Positions 9,589 through 19,690 of a stretch of 64,000 nt of DNA are shown in pieces. Position 1 is the stretch's first letter. Every line of letters starts with the position of its first letter. Both the position numbers and the translations under genes were made by a program. This DNA comes from Candidatus Heimdallarchaeota archaeon B3_Heim (GTDB taxonomy: Archaea > Asgardarchaeota > Heimdallarchaeia > Hodarchaeales > Hodarchaeaceae), in the NCBI GenBank assembly GCA_003144275.1, contig NJBF01000024.1, positions 1 through 64,000 on the forward strand, written 5' to 3'. The notes under the pieces were generated by a model. The model was not told the DNA's origin, did not search any database, and worked only from the letters and a program-made list of their open reading frames with translations.

Positions 9589-10628
9589 GTGCACTACAAG
9601 AAATTTGGTTCTTATTACTCATTGTAATCGTAATTATTTATGTTATTTTGGATGGTTTCGATCTTGGTGTGGGATTTTGGTTTATTTTTGCCAAAGATAA
9701 GCACCAAGAAACTACTCTGAATGAAAGAAAGGAAATAATTCAATCAATTGCTCCCTTTTGGGATGGTAATGAAGTTTGGCTTCTCGCAGCTGGGGGTATC
9801 CTCTTCGCTGCTTTTTCAGACGTATATGCGACAGTATTTAGCGCGTTTTATGTTCCATTAATCTTGGTTGCTTTTTGCTTAATCATCCGTGCTGTATCAA
9901 TTGAATTCCGTGAAGAATTCCCCAATCCTATCTGGCACAAAATTTCAGATATTGCTTTCATTTTCGGCAGTTTAGGTCCAGCAATTGCCTTTGGAGTTCT
10001 AATTGGTAATTTGGTACAAGATATCGCAATCAATGCGGACAAAAGATTTACTGGATCATTTATTGACCATTTCAATCCATATTCAATCCTTATAGGTCTA
10101 TTAGCATTATCTATGATTATAACGCATGGGGCTGTGTACTTACGTGCGCGTGCAACCGATAAGCTAGCTGCCAAAGCAACTCAATGGGCTAAGATGGGTA
10201 TCATTAGTTTCCTAGCAATATCTTCAGGTTCACTCGTGATTAGTTTGATCTTTCATCCTCACATTATTGATAATTTTTTAAATATGCCAATTCTTCTAAT
10301 AATTCCCTTAATTGGTTTTGTCTGTATTTTATTTACTTCATACTTTATTTGGAACGAAAAAGACGCTAAATTGACATTTCTCCTTTCATCTCTTTCCATT
10401 GCCTTTTCTATCCTCGGTGCTGGAGTAGCAATTTATCCAAATTTAGTGTTTTCATCGCTTGATGAAGCATATAGCCTCACAATCCACAATGCTTCAGCTA
10501 CGGATGCAGGTTTATTGGTTATGCTTATAGTAGCTCTTATCGCTCTTCCTCTCATCTTAGTGTATACACTATGGATCTATAAGATGATGGGAACGAAATT
10601 AAAAGATGAAGATATTACGGGATACTAA
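9585..10628 (+). CDS. cydB: Cytochrome bd-type quinol oxidase subunit II
   Basis: A 347-residue membrane protein with eight to nine helices. The N-terminus IWFLLLIVIVIIYVILDGFDLGVGFWF is the CydB signature, with DGFDLG conserved. FWDGNEVWLLAAGG follows near residue 60, and LTIHNASATDAGL near 300 matches the conserved late motif. CydB pairs with CydA to form the oxidase. The start codon overlaps the cydA stop (ATGA), so the two are translationally coupled. No cydDC-like ABC exporter or cydX-type small subunit is visible next to it. Subunit II is followed after five bases by a DNA methyltransferase, an odd operon partner. Confidence 0.92.
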   Translation: MSALQEIWFLLLIVIVIIYVILDGFDLGVGFWFIFAKDKHQETTLNERKEIIQSIAPFWDGNEVWLLAAGGILFAAFSDVYATVFSAFYVPLILVAFCLIIRAVSIEFREEFPNPIWHKISDIAFIFGSLGPAIAFGVLIGNLVQDIAINADKRFTGSFIDHFNPYSILIGLLALSMIITHGAVYLRARATDKLAAKATQWAKMGIISFLAISSGSLVISLIFHPHIIDNFLNMPILLIIPLIGFVCILFTSYFIWNEKDAKLTFLLSSLSIAFSILGAGVAIYPNLVFSSLDEAYSLTIHNASATDAGLLVMLIVALIALPLILVYTLWIYKMMGTKLKDEDITGY

Positions 10629-10633
10629 TTGGA

Positions 10634-11746
10634 ATGCTGACTGATGATCAACTAAACCATATTCGAAAGTTTGCCTCCCCTTCACGTGAATCAGGATATA
10701 CTCGATCTATTTACAGCTATCCAGCTAAGTTTCTTTCCCACCTACCACAAGAGCTCATAAAAATCTTCACTCAGGAAGGGGATCGAATCTGTGATCCTTT
10801 TGTTGGAGGGGGGACAACTGGATTAGAAGCCATGCTTCTTAACAGACAGTTTATTGGTTATGACATTAATCCATTCGCGATTCTTGTTTCTAGGGTGAAA
10901 ACGACCTATATCTCAAAGGAGGAACTGCATGAAGGCCTAAAAGTAATTCACCGAAATATTGAATCATTGAAAGAACAATCAAACGACTATCTTGATTCGA
11001 CTGATAAAGAATGTTTAGGTAAATTAATATCTTCTGAGTTAAATTTTTTGGCTTCTAGTATCAAAAAAGCTAGTTTAAATGCAACGTTGCGGGATTTTTT
11101 TAGTTTAGCACTAATTCATGTTACTAAACTTATCGGGAGAAGAGATTTTGAGGAACGAGAAAATTGGCAACATTTATCTATGATTCCGATGTTCACACGT
11201 AAATGTAACAAGATGATTGACGCGGTTTCCTCCTTACCACATTCAGTTCAGTTTCCCCCAACGTTTCATTTAGGTTCTAACCACGATATGGATGTCCCCG
11301 AACATAGTATCGACTTTATTTTGACTTCTCCCCCATATTTGGAAGTAGATGTTGAATACCAACAGATCCAGATACAAAGAAGAAGTTTAGGAAAATCAAA
11401 AAGAACCGATTTCATAAGTAAGTTGCTTGGAACCCAACCACTCCCTAAAAAAGATTTATGTTGGACAGGTCAAGGAGGAAGCTTCTACTGGTCCAATTTA
11501 GAAAGGAGTTTAAGTGGAAGTTATCGAATTCTTAAGCCAAATCGATGTTTGTGCATATGGACTGGGTTTAAGACGAAAGAAAATCAGAGAAAATTAATTA
11601 CAACAATTAAAAAGGTACATTTTAATTTACTTGAAGTCATCTCGATACCTTTGAGTGATAATCGAACAGCCTCTAGCCGATCGACCCACCATAAACGAAA
11701 TACGCGAATGTTGAAGGAGGACTCAATTTACATTCTCACAAAATAA
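10634..11746 (+). CDS. DNA methyltransferase (N4-cytosine/N6-adenine type, motif order I then IV)
   Basis: A 370-residue DNA methyltransferase. The N-terminal part has a YPAKFLSHLPQELI entry segment and SAM-binding motif I DPFVGGGTTGLEA (54-66), followed by GYDINPFAILVSRVKT. Catalytic motif IV TSPPY sits much later, near 231-235. C-terminal RILKPNRCLCIWTG belongs to the core sheet. TSPPY is common in N4-cytosine and some N6-adenine enzymes, so the base cannot be decided here. No restriction nuclease is adjacent. It starts six bases after cydB stops and could be read through from that operon. It is the second of three orphan methyltransferases in this window. Confidence 0.83.
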   Translation: MLTDDQLNHIRKFASPSRESGYTRSIYSYPAKFLSHLPQELIKIFTQEGDRICDPFVGGGTTGLEAMLLNRQFIGYDINPFAILVSRVKTTYISKEELHEGLKVIHRNIESLKEQSNDYLDSTDKECLGKLISSELNFLASSIKKASLNATLRDFFSLALIHVTKLIGRRDFEERENWQHLSMIPMFTRKCNKMIDAVSSLPHSVQFPPTFHLGSNHDMDVPEHSIDFILTSPPYLEVDVEYQQIQIQRRSLGKSKRTDFISKLLGTQPLPKKDLCWTGQGGSFYWSNLERSLSGSYRILKPNRCLCIWTGFKTKENQRKLITTIKKVHFNLLEVISIPLSDNRTASSRSTHHKRNTRMLKEDSIYILTK

Positions 11747-11834
11747 AAAAAAATCTTAGGCAATTTGACTCATTGTTAGCTTTAAATAGCTTTTAATTGA
11801 TTCTTATCAAATATAAAATATAAAGGGGATCATT

Positions 11835-13103
11835 ATGATACTAGAAGCAGTGAATGACACAGAAATTTTGATAGGAGTCTTAGAAATTGGTGCAGTAATT
11901 ATTTTCTCGCTTGTCGTCGCAAGAGGACTAGGAAATCGCGGAATCCCTCAAGTTTTAGGTTTGATTATAGGAGGAGTTGTGATAAGAGGACTTACAATAG
12001 CAACAGAATTTCCTGCGCCACCTACACCAGGATTAATCTATTTAATAACAACAGGCGCACTAGGGTTCATTGGATATAGTATAGGATCTCATATCGATAT
12101 ATATAAACTAAGAGATGCTTCTTGGAGATTACCATTCGTATTAATTGGTGAAGCTATTGGAGCCTTCTTGGTTGTAGCTATCTTAGTTAATTTACTGATA
12201 CAGGATTTCATTTTAGCATTATTACTAGGATCGATTGCGATGGCAACAGCCCCTGCGGCAACATCTCAAGTAATTCGAGAATATAACGCTCATGGTTCAC
12301 TCAGTCAAACGATATTGTTTATTGTCGCGTTTGATGATATTCTAGCTATTATTTTCTTCAATATTGCTTTAGGCTATGCTGAATCTACTTACGTCACCAC
12401 CACTCTATCACTATTAGAGATATTCATACCTATCATAGTTGAGGTAATAGGATCAATAATTCTTGGAATCGCCTTAGCATTCGCAATGAAACCGTTTCAT
12501 ACGGAAGGTGTTAAAGCATATGAGTCCGCAGAATATGTATTCCCTTCTGTTTTGATATGTATTTCACTTGCAGGACTATTACATTTCTCAGTGATATTAA
12601 GCTGTATTGTATTTGGCTTTGCATTAAGTACACTGGCCAGGTGTGAAAATAAAGCCTGTGTTCGTGGAGTAGAAAGGCTTTCTAGTCCCATAATTGCATT
12701 ATTCTTCATTCTTGTAGGATATGAAATGGAATTGAATCTGCTCCTTACACCATTAATATTGGTGATTTTACTTTATTTCATTTCTCGGGCTATTGGGAAA
12801 TCTACAGGAGCATTCGTGACATCCTACTTCTCAAATATGCCGCAAAAGGTAACACGATATTTACCATTCTCTTTAATAAGCCAAGCTGGGGTAGCTTTAG
12901 GTCTAGCTGCTTTTGCGTATACTCGACTCTTGGAATTAAATGTACAAGCGGCTAGTGACATCGCTATTGTTTTAATAGATATTGTAGCAGTAAGTGTTCT
13001 AATTGCAGAAATTGTTGGACCACTTTTATTGAAGAATGCGCTAATCAGAGCAGAGGAAATCAAAGAACCTGTTCCAGTACCATTTATTGAAAACCATATA
13101 TAG
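11835..13103 (+). CDS. CPA2-type cation:proton antiporter
   Basis: A 422-residue membrane protein with about 12 hydrophobic segments, typical of the CPA2 (NapA/KefB-like) Na+ or K+/H+ exchanger family. The helix-unwinding region MATAPAATSQVIREYNAHG and the following ILFIVAFDDILAIIFF with an Asp-Asp pair are the ion-binding signature; two adjacent acidic residues suggest an electrogenic exchanger. ARGLGNRGIPQVLGLIIGG is the conserved first helix region. No C-terminal TrkA-N/RCK domain is present. An AGGGGATC Shine-Dalgarno precedes the ATG. It ends in TAG. The transported ion is inferred, not visible. Confidence 0.85.
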   Translation: MILEAVNDTEILIGVLEIGAVIIFSLVVARGLGNRGIPQVLGLIIGGVVIRGLTIATEFPAPPTPGLIYLITTGALGFIGYSIGSHIDIYKLRDASWRLPFVLIGEAIGAFLVVAILVNLLIQDFILALLLGSIAMATAPAATSQVIREYNAHGSLSQTILFIVAFDDILAIIFFNIALGYAESTYVTTTLSLLEIFIPIIVEVIGSIILGIALAFAMKPFHTEGVKAYESAEYVFPSVLICISLAGLLHFSVILSCIVFGFALSTLARCENKACVRGVERLSSPIIALFFILVGYEMELNLLLTPLILVILLYFISRAIGKSTGAFVTSYFSNMPQKVTRYLPFSLISQAGVALGLAAFAYTRLLELNVQAASDIAIVLIDIVAVSVLIAEIVGPLLLKNALIRAEEIKEPVPVPFIENHI

Positions 13104-13146
13104 GCACAATCATTGAACCAGTCTATTTATGGTATTTTTCTGATGT

Positions 13147-13479
13147 TTAACCATAGTACGACGGTTGATCAGAATCAGATTTTTGTTTCATTTGACCAAC
13201 TTGGATTTCACCATGCATTTCTTCATATTTTTTTACATGCTGTGACATCCATATTGCCATTCGTTTGAAAATTAATGGACTCATCTTAATATTTGCAACA
13301 AAATCATGTTGGACAGTATCTAATACAATTTGACCGTTTGCTCCAAGTTGGGGGACGAGCTTATCAGAAAAAAAGCTAATATTCCCTTCGTTGGGATTTA
13401 TCCCTCCAAAAAATCCTGATATAGCAAAGCTCGGTACATTATCAAATTTTACGTTCCTACGGGGTAATCCTTGGGCCAT
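13147..13479 (-). CDS. DUF3467-family protein
   Basis: A 110-residue soluble protein resembling DUF3467 proteins. The middle DFVANIKMSPLIFKRMAIWM and the following HVKKYEEMHGEIQVG match the family pattern of an MSP..AKR helix followed by Y-E-x-x-x-G-E-I. The ending is a polar tail. The function of the family is not established. It is divergent from the Smr gene with about 80 bases between starts, so a shared promoter region is likely. ATG at 13479 is used, and the ORF has no clear alternative start. Confidence 0.65.
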   Translation of the reverse strand: MAQGLPRRNVKFDNVPSFAISGFFGGINPNEGNISFFSDKLVPQLGANGQIVLDTVQHDFVANIKMSPLIFKRMAIWMSQHVKKYEEMHGEIQVGQMKQKSDSDQPSYYG

Positions 13480-13558
13480 CTCGAATACATCCTATGATAA
13501 AACTTCAATTCAATCAAAATTATTATCTTTTCGTTTTCTAATCTATTTTGTGGAAAAA

Positions 13559-13945
13559 ATGACTTTCTGCAAGAATTGTGGCAATAAACTCACAGAAGAA
13601 GCTTTTATGGGATATTGCAGCCTGAACTGTCTTGGAGGCTTATCCAAAGGTAATAATCACCCAAAACGAGAGCAATATAAGTCTGTTCATCCTTTCTTAT
13701 CATTTGATTATCATGGTGTCTCCCTTTATGATGCAAAAACAAGAATTGTTGATGATGTAATTGAGTCTTTTGAAAGTGGAGTTGAGGAAGTCCGATTAAT
13801 TCATGGGTATAAGCATGGACAAGCGATTAAAGCTTATATTTGGCAGAAAAACGGATTACATCGAGAAGTAAGAGCTTTACGTCCCGATATCAGCTTTCGT
13901 ATCCAGAAAGGATCCACACGAGGAGTTACTTCCATCCGATTTTAG
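13559..13945 (+). CDS. Zinc-ribbon plus Smr-domain protein
   Basis: A 128-residue protein with an N-terminal treble-clef or zinc-ribbon segment CKNCGNKLTEEAFMGYCSLNC (four cysteines) and a C-terminal Smr (small MutS-related) domain. The Smr hallmarks are FDYHGVSLYDAKTRIVDDVI, equivalent to the LDLHG motif, and VRLIHGYKHGQAIKAYI, equivalent to the HGKG loop. Smr domains are nicking nucleases or RNA-binding modules acting in DNA repair or ribosome rescue. Here LDxHG is FDYHG and HGxG is HGYKHG, so nuclease activity is uncertain. The frame is open upstream to 13391 over the divergent gene, but the ATG at 13559 begins just before the zinc finger and avoids that overlap. Confidence 0.78.
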   Translation: MTFCKNCGNKLTEEAFMGYCSLNCLGGLSKGNNHPKREQYKSVHPFLSFDYHGVSLYDAKTRIVDDVIESFESGVEEVRLIHGYKHGQAIKAYIWQKNGLHREVRALRPDISFRIQKGSTRGVTSIRF

Positions 13946-14047
13946 GTATAAATTTGAATATTTCTTGATTGGCATTATAATTACCTAATAATTTGTTTAC
14001 TCAAATTACTTTCTTCCCTCTACTGTTTCTACAAAGGACTTGTCACC

Positions 14048-16501
14048 ATGGCTGTATCATCAGATGTTCTATTTGGGATTTTTTTGATAGCTCTTGCTAT
14101 GGTAATTGTAGTTGGTTTAGCAAGCTATTCCCTAATTCAAGTGGTCTTCTATAGTAGAAAACGGTATGTTCTTCAAAAAGTTCCTGAAAAAGGTGCAGAT
14201 TCTGTATTAACTGGAGCTGATCTCTCGAGAGATATGACGGTAACTCAAGCTACCATGACTGGAGTGGGAGCTATGATCGGAGCTGGTATATTTGTATTGA
14301 CAGGAATTGTTGCTGGAATTGCGGGGCCTGGCCTGTTGGTTGCTTTTGCATTTAATGGAGTTATTGCCACCTTAATTGCCCTGGTTTACGCAGAATTGGG
14401 ATCAGCTATGCCAGAAGCAGGGGGAGGATATATTTGGGCTCGTGCAGGCCTTGGAGAAACGCAAGGATTTTTTTCTGGGTGGATGAGCTGGTTTGCTGCT
14501 GCAGTGGCGGGATCTTTGTACGCACTTGGATTTGGAGCGTACTTTGTGGCATTGTTATCGAATATCGGAATTGTAATTCCAGAAAATTCGATTTTTATTG
14601 TCGAAAAAGCTATTGCCGTAGTCATCATTATCCTTTTCTTACTGATTAATCAGCTCGGTTCCTCCGTTATGGGTAAAGCCGAGGTTTGGATTTCAGGAGC
14701 CAAAATTCTGATTCTAGTCTTTTTTATTTTTACTGGACTCATAATAATGACTGGAAATCCTTCTCAAGCACTCAATAATATTGATAACTTTTTTCCAAAA
14801 GGTTTCTTCACTATTTTCATGGCTATGGGTTTCAGTTTTATTGCATTTGAAGGATATGAGGTTGTATGTCAAACTGGGGAGGAAATTTATGATCCTAAGG
14901 TGAGTATTCCAAAATCAGTCATTTTATCAGTATTAATTGTCATTCCAATTTATCTTCTTGTTGGATTAGTCTCACTAGGCGCATTTACTCCTCCTGATGG
15001 TCTACAGACTTTTGAATTTCTAAGCCAGCATGAAGAACTTGGTTTGCTATATGCAGCGGAACAAATGATCCCTGGTTTGGGATTGGTCGTAATTCTCTTT
15101 GGTGGACTTCTTAGTACCCTTTCCGCACTAAACGCTGCAATTTATTCCTCAACTCGCGTAGCCTTCGCATTAGGACGGGATGGCTCACTACCATCAAAAT
15201 TAGGAACGGTTTCACCACAACATCATACGCCAGTCACGTCGATTAATATTACAGGCTTACTAATTATTGTCATGGCTGTCCTTATCCCCATTGATACGGT
15301 AGCAGCTTCTGCAGGCTTAATGTTTATGATCTTATTCGGTCAGGTTTTGTTAGCTTCAGTAATAATACGGAAAAAAGTAAGAAAATCCCGGGAAAAACTT
15401 GACTATGGTTATAAAACTCCTCTTTTTCCCCTTATTCCTCTATTAGGGGGTATTGCCTTAATTACAATTTTTATATTCACACTTCTCTTACATCTAGATG
15501 CATTTGTCACCACACTGATATGGATATCTCTAGGTTCGGTTGTTTATTTCATCTTTGCTCGAAGTAGAACCCCTATGAAAATATCTTCGAAATTAGGAAA
15601 ACATACTAAAATGAGAGCCGATTATATTCCAGAAGCATTTTTTACGACAGTCTGTGAAAATATTTTAGTTCCTTTGGCAGGAAAAGAATATGAATGGGAT
15701 GCCTTTCGAATAGCTGTTCACCTCGCACATGAATTTGGACAAAAAATTACTCTTTATCACTATGGTTATGAATCCGAAGAGAAATTTCATAAATACACTG
15801 ATAGATTACTCGAATTTCATATCCCTTATGAATTGAAGATCGTTAGTCCAGAAAAAGGTCATTCTAAACCACAAGATATTGTTCAACACTTGTGTGATAT
15901 TACATCGACAGGTAACTATCAACTAGCTATTCTCCCCTCACGTCGGAATCGGAAATTTTGGCAACGAAGCCTTTCACATGATTCTATTCGGAAGATGCCA
16001 ATACCTGGTCTCGAGGTATTTCCCTGTAGGGAATGCAAAAAGACAGATTATTTCACTTTTAATCAAGTAGGAGCCTTGACTCCGGGAACGAAACGTGATC
16101 CTTTCCTTTTACAAATAGGTATTTCTATAGTTTCTTCTACCAAGATGTCAGATCTGGTTGCCTACCACTGGACGGATGTCCCTGATTTAATTACTCCAAA
16201 AGTGATGTCTGAAGCTCCAGGGGTACAGGAGAATACAGCTATCTTTTTACATAATATTGGAGAAGCCCTTAGGATGGGGATTCCCATTCAGCAACGTCAC
16301 GTCCTTGGACATAATTTCGTGCGAAGCATAGGGAACATTGTTAAAAAAGATAATCTTGACCTTCTTATTTTAGGTTATGGAAAACCTAGACTAAGTAAAC
16401 GACCTTCAGAAAAGTTAGTCAATAATATTAAGTGTACCGCAGTTGTTTTTCATGGTCGTCCCGAATTTAAATACAAACCAGAAACCACCCCCTCTTTTTA
16501 G
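14048..16501 (+). CDS. APC-superfamily amino acid permease fused to Usp-like domains
   Basis: An 817-residue fusion. An N-terminal hydrophobic anchor is followed by an APC-type permease of about 12 helices. Its first permease helix GAMIGAGIFVLTGIVAG carries the substrate-backbone-binding GxG motif, and YAELGSAMPEAGGGYIWARAGLGE and FIAFEGYEVVCQTGEEI are family signatures. After residue ~510 the protein is cytosolic: ILVPLAGKEYEWDAFRIAVHLAHEFGQ starts a Usp-type alpha/beta domain, and a second nucleotide-binding-like half ends in DLLILGYGKPR. Permease-Usp fusions are known in archaea, where the Usp part is thought to regulate transport with ATP/ADP. An AAAGGA Shine-Dalgarno precedes the ATG. 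Confidence 0.87.
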   Translation: MAVSSDVLFGIFLIALAMVIVVGLASYSLIQVVFYSRKRYVLQKVPEKGADSVLTGADLSRDMTVTQATMTGVGAMIGAGIFVLTGIVAGIAGPGLLVAFAFNGVIATLIALVYAELGSAMPEAGGGYIWARAGLGETQGFFSGWMSWFAAAVAGSLYALGFGAYFVALLSNIGIVIPENSIFIVEKAIAVVIIILFLLINQLGSSVMGKAEVWISGAKILILVFFIFTGLIIMTGNPSQALNNIDNFFPKGFFTIFMAMGFSFIAFEGYEVVCQTGEEIYDPKVSIPKSVILSVLIVIPIYLLVGLVSLGAFTPPDGLQTFEFLSQHEELGLLYAAEQMIPGLGLVVILFGGLLSTLSALNAAIYSSTRVAFALGRDGSLPSKLGTVSPQHHTPVTSINITGLLIIVMAVLIPIDTVAASAGLMFMILFGQVLLASVIIRKKVRKSREKLDYGYKTPLFPLIPLLGGIALITIFIFTLLLHLDAFVTTLIWISLGSVVYFIFARSRTPMKISSKLGKHTKMRADYIPEAFFTTVCENILVPLAGKEYEWDAFRIAVHLAHEFGQKITLYHYGYESEEKFHKYTDRLLEFHIPYELKIVSPEKGHSKPQDIVQHLCDITSTGNYQLAILPSRRNRKFWQRSLSHDSIRKMPIPGLEVFPCRECKKTDYFTFNQVGALTPGTKRDPFLLQIGISIVSSTKMSDLVAYHWTDVPDLITPKVMSEAPGVQENTAIFLHNIGEALRMGIPIQQRHVLGHNFVRSIGNIVKKDNLDLLILGYGKPRLSKRPSEKLVNNIKCTAVVFHGRPEFKYKPETTPSF

Positions 16502-16567
16502 TGATGACAAAGTTTTTTGGTAAAGAAGAATTTTCGAATTTATTCAGATATAGGAGGATTTTGAGTA

Positions 16568-17590
16568 TTGAGTAACTATAAACGTGTAGCAATTTACCTA
16601 CAAGATAAACACAGTATACCTGAGTCGATGGAATTTGCTAAATATGCTGAAGAAAGAGGATTTGAAGCAATTTGGCAAGCAGAAAGTCGATTAGCTAGAG
16701 TAGCATCAGTACCAATGGCAGCGATGGCTGCAGTAACCAACAAAATTAAGCTAGGTTCTGGAGTTATAAATAATTTAGTTACAGTGGCTCCTGCAGTTGC
16801 TGCTACATTTTCAACGATGGATCAAATGGCTCCTGGTAGATTTATCTGTGGAATTGGAGCATGGTGGGAACCACTGGCAAGTAAGGTTGGAACACCTAGG
16901 ACAAAGCCATTAAAACGTATGAAAGAATATGTAACTGTGTTAAAAAGACTATTTAATATGGAAACCGTCACATTTGATGGAGAATTTGTAAAGGTTGATG
17001 GAATTACCCTAGATATAGTACATGGAGATCCTGATAAACCCAGAGAAGTTCCCATTTATATTGGAGCAACTGGAATGAAAATGATGGAACTAACGGGAGA
17101 GCTCTGTGCACAAAAACTTGCAGATGGAGTAGTATTGAATTATATGGTGACCCCTGATTATAATAAAACTGCGTTAAAACATCTTGAAATCGGAGTAAAA
17201 CGTGGTGGTGGATCATTAGAGGATATTGATCGACCCCAGCTTATTGTTTGCTCAATGAATCATGATCGAGAGAAGGCATTAGATGCTGCCCGTGAACTCC
17301 TTACACAATATATGGGCCAGCAACCACATTTGATGAAAGCTAGTAAGATGCCTCAAGATATTCTAGACAAAATCCATGCGGAACTCACGTGGCCAGCTAC
17401 AAAAGAACAAATCAGAAAAGCTATGAGACATATTCCTGATGAAATTGTTCAGAAGATAACGGCAAGTGGGACTCCTGATGAGTGTTACGATCGTGTTCAA
17501 CAATGGGTTGAGAATGGTTGCACATGTCCAATTCTCTATCAACTCTCAGATGACGTTAAGTTGATGATTGATACGTTTGCTCCAAAATAA
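16568..17590 (+). CDS. LLM-class, probably F420-dependent oxidoreductase
   Basis: A 340-residue luciferase-like (LLM) (beta/alpha)8 protein related to methylene-tetrahydromethanopterin reductase and other F420 enzymes. Features are [20 protein letters not shown] at the N-terminus, [20 protein letters not shown] after strand 3, [20 protein letters not shown] with the conserved GRF, and [19 protein letters not shown]. The start is a TTG, chosen because AGGAGG sits ten bases upstream. It likely transfers hydride to or from coenzyme F420; the substrate is unknown. F420 use agrees with an archaeal host. Confidence 0.82.
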   Translation: MSNYKRVAIYLQDKHSIPESMEFAKYAEERGFEAIWQAESRLARVASVPMAAMAAVTNKIKLGSGVINNLVTVAPAVAATFSTMDQMAPGRFICGIGAWWEPLASKVGTPRTKPLKRMKEYVTVLKRLFNMETVTFDGEFVKVDGITLDIVHGDPDKPREVPIYIGATGMKMMELTGELCAQKLADGVVLNYMVTPDYNKTALKHLEIGVKRGGGSLEDIDRPQLIVCSMNHDREKALDAARELLTQYMGQQPHLMKASKMPQDILDKIHAELTWPATKEQIRKAMRHIPDEIVQKITASGTPDECYDRVQQWVENGCTCPILYQLSDDVKLMIDTFAPK

Positions 17591-17676
17591 CTGGAATTGT
17601 CTCAGTTTTTTCATTATAGATTAATCTTCTTCTTTCTCCTTTTTTAAGGGCTGGTTTGAAAAGAATAATCTCTTAC

Positions 17677-18264
17677 TTATGCTACAAATTCCAAGAGCAT
17701 GACCAGAATTCCTGTCACAACTCCAGCCACAATCATTCTGAGGCCGTATAACACTTTATTTTCATCAGATATAACCCCTAAATAAGCTCCCAAGACGAAT
17801 AAGGCAATAGCTGTTAATACAATTGAGGAGGTATATGCCACCCCAATATCTAAGCCTAAGAGTGGAGTAAAGAAGTAAGGCATAAAGCTAATTGATGCTG
17901 CTATAAATGGACTTATACCATCAACAATAGCTACGAATATTGAAGATACTTGAGCTGCCTGATCATGCACAGTGTCATTTAATTCCTCTAACATAGCTTT
18001 TTCTTTTTCTGCCATTTCCTGTTTTTTAACAGCAATCTCTGTAAGATACGCACCAAAACCTCCGCTGACACCCATCGCAATACTAGCACCAAGACCCGCT
18101 AACAGAATGGTTGAAGGTTCTTCAACATCTGCTAATAAAGATCCAAGTATTATTCCCAACGCAGTTAATGATCCATCAAAGGAATTCATAACCATATAGC
18201 GTTTCGCTATTCCACCTGCTCCACCCATGGATAGAAGCTCTTTAAGCTTTGAAATCGAAATCAC
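17677..18264 (-). CDS. VIT1/CCC1-family Fe2+/Mn2+ transporter
   Basis: A 195-residue membrane protein of the vacuolar iron transporter family. RYMVMNSFDGSLTALGIILGS is the conserved first helix with the Asp used for metal entry. A glycine-rich second helix GASIAMGVSGGFGAYLTEIA follows. A short charged cytosolic helix (VKKQEMAEKEKAMLEEL) matches the metal-binding domain, and three further helices follow. The family moves Fe2+ or Mn2+ out of the cytosol in exchange for protons. The frame starts with GTG at 18264; an ATG at 18228 is an alternative that would remove 12 residues. It stands alone between convergent and co-directional neighbours. Confidence 0.8.
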   Translation of the reverse strand: MISISKLKELLSMGGAGGIAKRYMVMNSFDGSLTALGIILGSLLADVEEPSTILLAGLGASIAMGVSGGFGAYLTEIAVKKQEMAEKEKAMLEELNDTVHDQAAQVSSIFVAIVDGISPFIAASISFMPYFFTPLLGLDIGVAYTSSIVLTAIALFVLGAYLGVISDENKVLYGLRMIVAGVVTGILVMLLEFVA

Positions 18265-18383
18265 AGATAAATCCGCACAATTGAAGGGATTAATTACTTT
18301 ATTTGAAAGAATTATTGTTGACTGCTAGTTACCCAAAAGACCAGTATTGTCATTAAATAGGGAATCCACATAACTATAGGTTA

Positions 18384-19661
18384 CTATTCCATGCGTTCTA
18401 AGAGTTTTTTTAGCCTATTCAAATCGGGGGGGATTGCATCAAATACTGTTACGGTTTCGAAAACGACTTCAGGATCCTTAAAACCCGTCCCAGTTATAGG
18501 AAGTACAATGAAATCAGATGGATCAATAGTTCCATCATTTACTAGCATTTCTAATCCAGCAAATGATGCTGTTCCTGAAGGTTCACCAAAAATCCCTTCA
18601 TCAGCTGCTAACCAGCGTTGTGTTCGCAATATATCAGCTTCTTTTACCGCTACTGCTGTACCCTTGCTTTCATAAATAGCCTCAAGTGCTTCATTACCAT
18701 CCCAGGGGTGGGGATCAGCTAAACCCCCAGCAATTGTATTTGGAGTTTTAGTCCAATCTATGAAGTTTAATGGTTTAACTTTCTTTTTAAATGACTCAAC
18801 TATGGGTGCGCACTCAGCTGGTTGTACTGCTACCATCTTTGGTAGTTTATCAATGAAATCCAGTTGTTGGAATTCAAAAAATCCTTGAAATGTTCCTGCT
18901 AGAAGGCCCCCGCTCCCAGTATTACACAGAACCCAATCTGGTACTTGCCAATTGCTTTGTTCACAGATCTCAAACCCTAGACTTTTTGTTCCCTCGAACT
19001 GAAATGGATTAAAAGGTCCAAATGAAGGACTGGGAGTCCAATTATACTCTTTATACGCCTTTTTGAACAAAGTAACTGTAGGATCTTCACCTTCTTTAAC
19101 GATTGATACTTTAATCACTTTAGCACCAAGAAATGTCAATTGAGCAATTTTTCCTTTCGGAGCGTGTTCTGGTACAAATACAACGGCATCCAAATCTGAA
19201 CGTGCCGCAAAAGTCGCTAAGGCTGCTGCTGCGTTACCACTTGACGCTGCAGTAACTGTTGTGGATCCAAGCTCTTTCGCTTTTGAAACACCTATGGAAA
19301 TGGGCCGATCTTTAAAACTTCCCGAGGGATTGGCTGACTCTATCTTCAGAAAGAGATTTTTTACGCCGATCTTCTTCGCAATCTTATTCGCCTGAAGAAA
19401 GGGTGTTCCTCCAGTGCCTAACTTAATCATATTATCGGGGTTTCTTAAAGGATAAAATTCCACATATCTTTCATGGTTGAATGGACGATTGTCGAGTATC
19501 TCCTTAGTTATTGTGTCTCTCAGCGCTTCATAATTGAAGGAAATTTTTAGTCGAAATCCACACCCGCAATATTTCTTAATGAAATCCGATTCATGGATTC
19601 TTGCATTACATTTTGGACAAGAAAAAGTCGAATCATAGAATTGTTCGTTTTTTGAGTTCAT
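18384..19661 (-). CDS. thrC: Threonine synthase
   Basis: A 425-residue PLP fold-type II enzyme. An N-terminal zinc-ribbon (CPKCNARI...YCGCGF) is typical of archaeal threonine synthases. IKLGTGGTPFLQA leads into NPSGSFKDRP, where the Lys binds PLP. TAASSGNAAAALATFAA is the phosphate/substrate loop, and CNTGSGGLLAGT binds the PLP phosphate. It converts O-phosphohomoserine to threonine. The gene starts 29 bases after a TrpB-like PLP enzyme ends, so the two form an operon. The related threonine-like PLP enzymes (cysteate synthase, for example) cannot be fully excluded. Confidence 0.85.
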   Translation of the reverse strand: MNSKNEQFYDSTFSCPKCNARIHESDFIKKYCGCGFRLKISFNYEALRDTITKEILDNRPFNHERYVEFYPLRNPDNMIKLGTGGTPFLQANKIAKKIGVKNLFLKIESANPSGSFKDRPISIGVSKAKELGSTTVTAASSGNAAAALATFAARSDLDAVVFVPEHAPKGKIAQLTFLGAKVIKVSIVKEGEDPTVTLFKKAYKEYNWTPSPSFGPFNPFQFEGTKSLGFEICEQSNWQVPDWVLCNTGSGGLLAGTFQGFFEFQQLDFIDKLPKMVAVQPAECAPIVESFKKKVKPLNFIDWTKTPNTIAGGLADPHPWDGNEALEAIYESKGTAVAVKEADILRTQRWLAADEGIFGEPSGTASFAGLEMLVNDGTIDPSDFIVLPITGTGFKDPEVVFETVTVFDAIPPDLNRLKKLLERME

Positions 19662-19690
19662 TACAGCAACACTCTGGAGGATAAAGAGGA

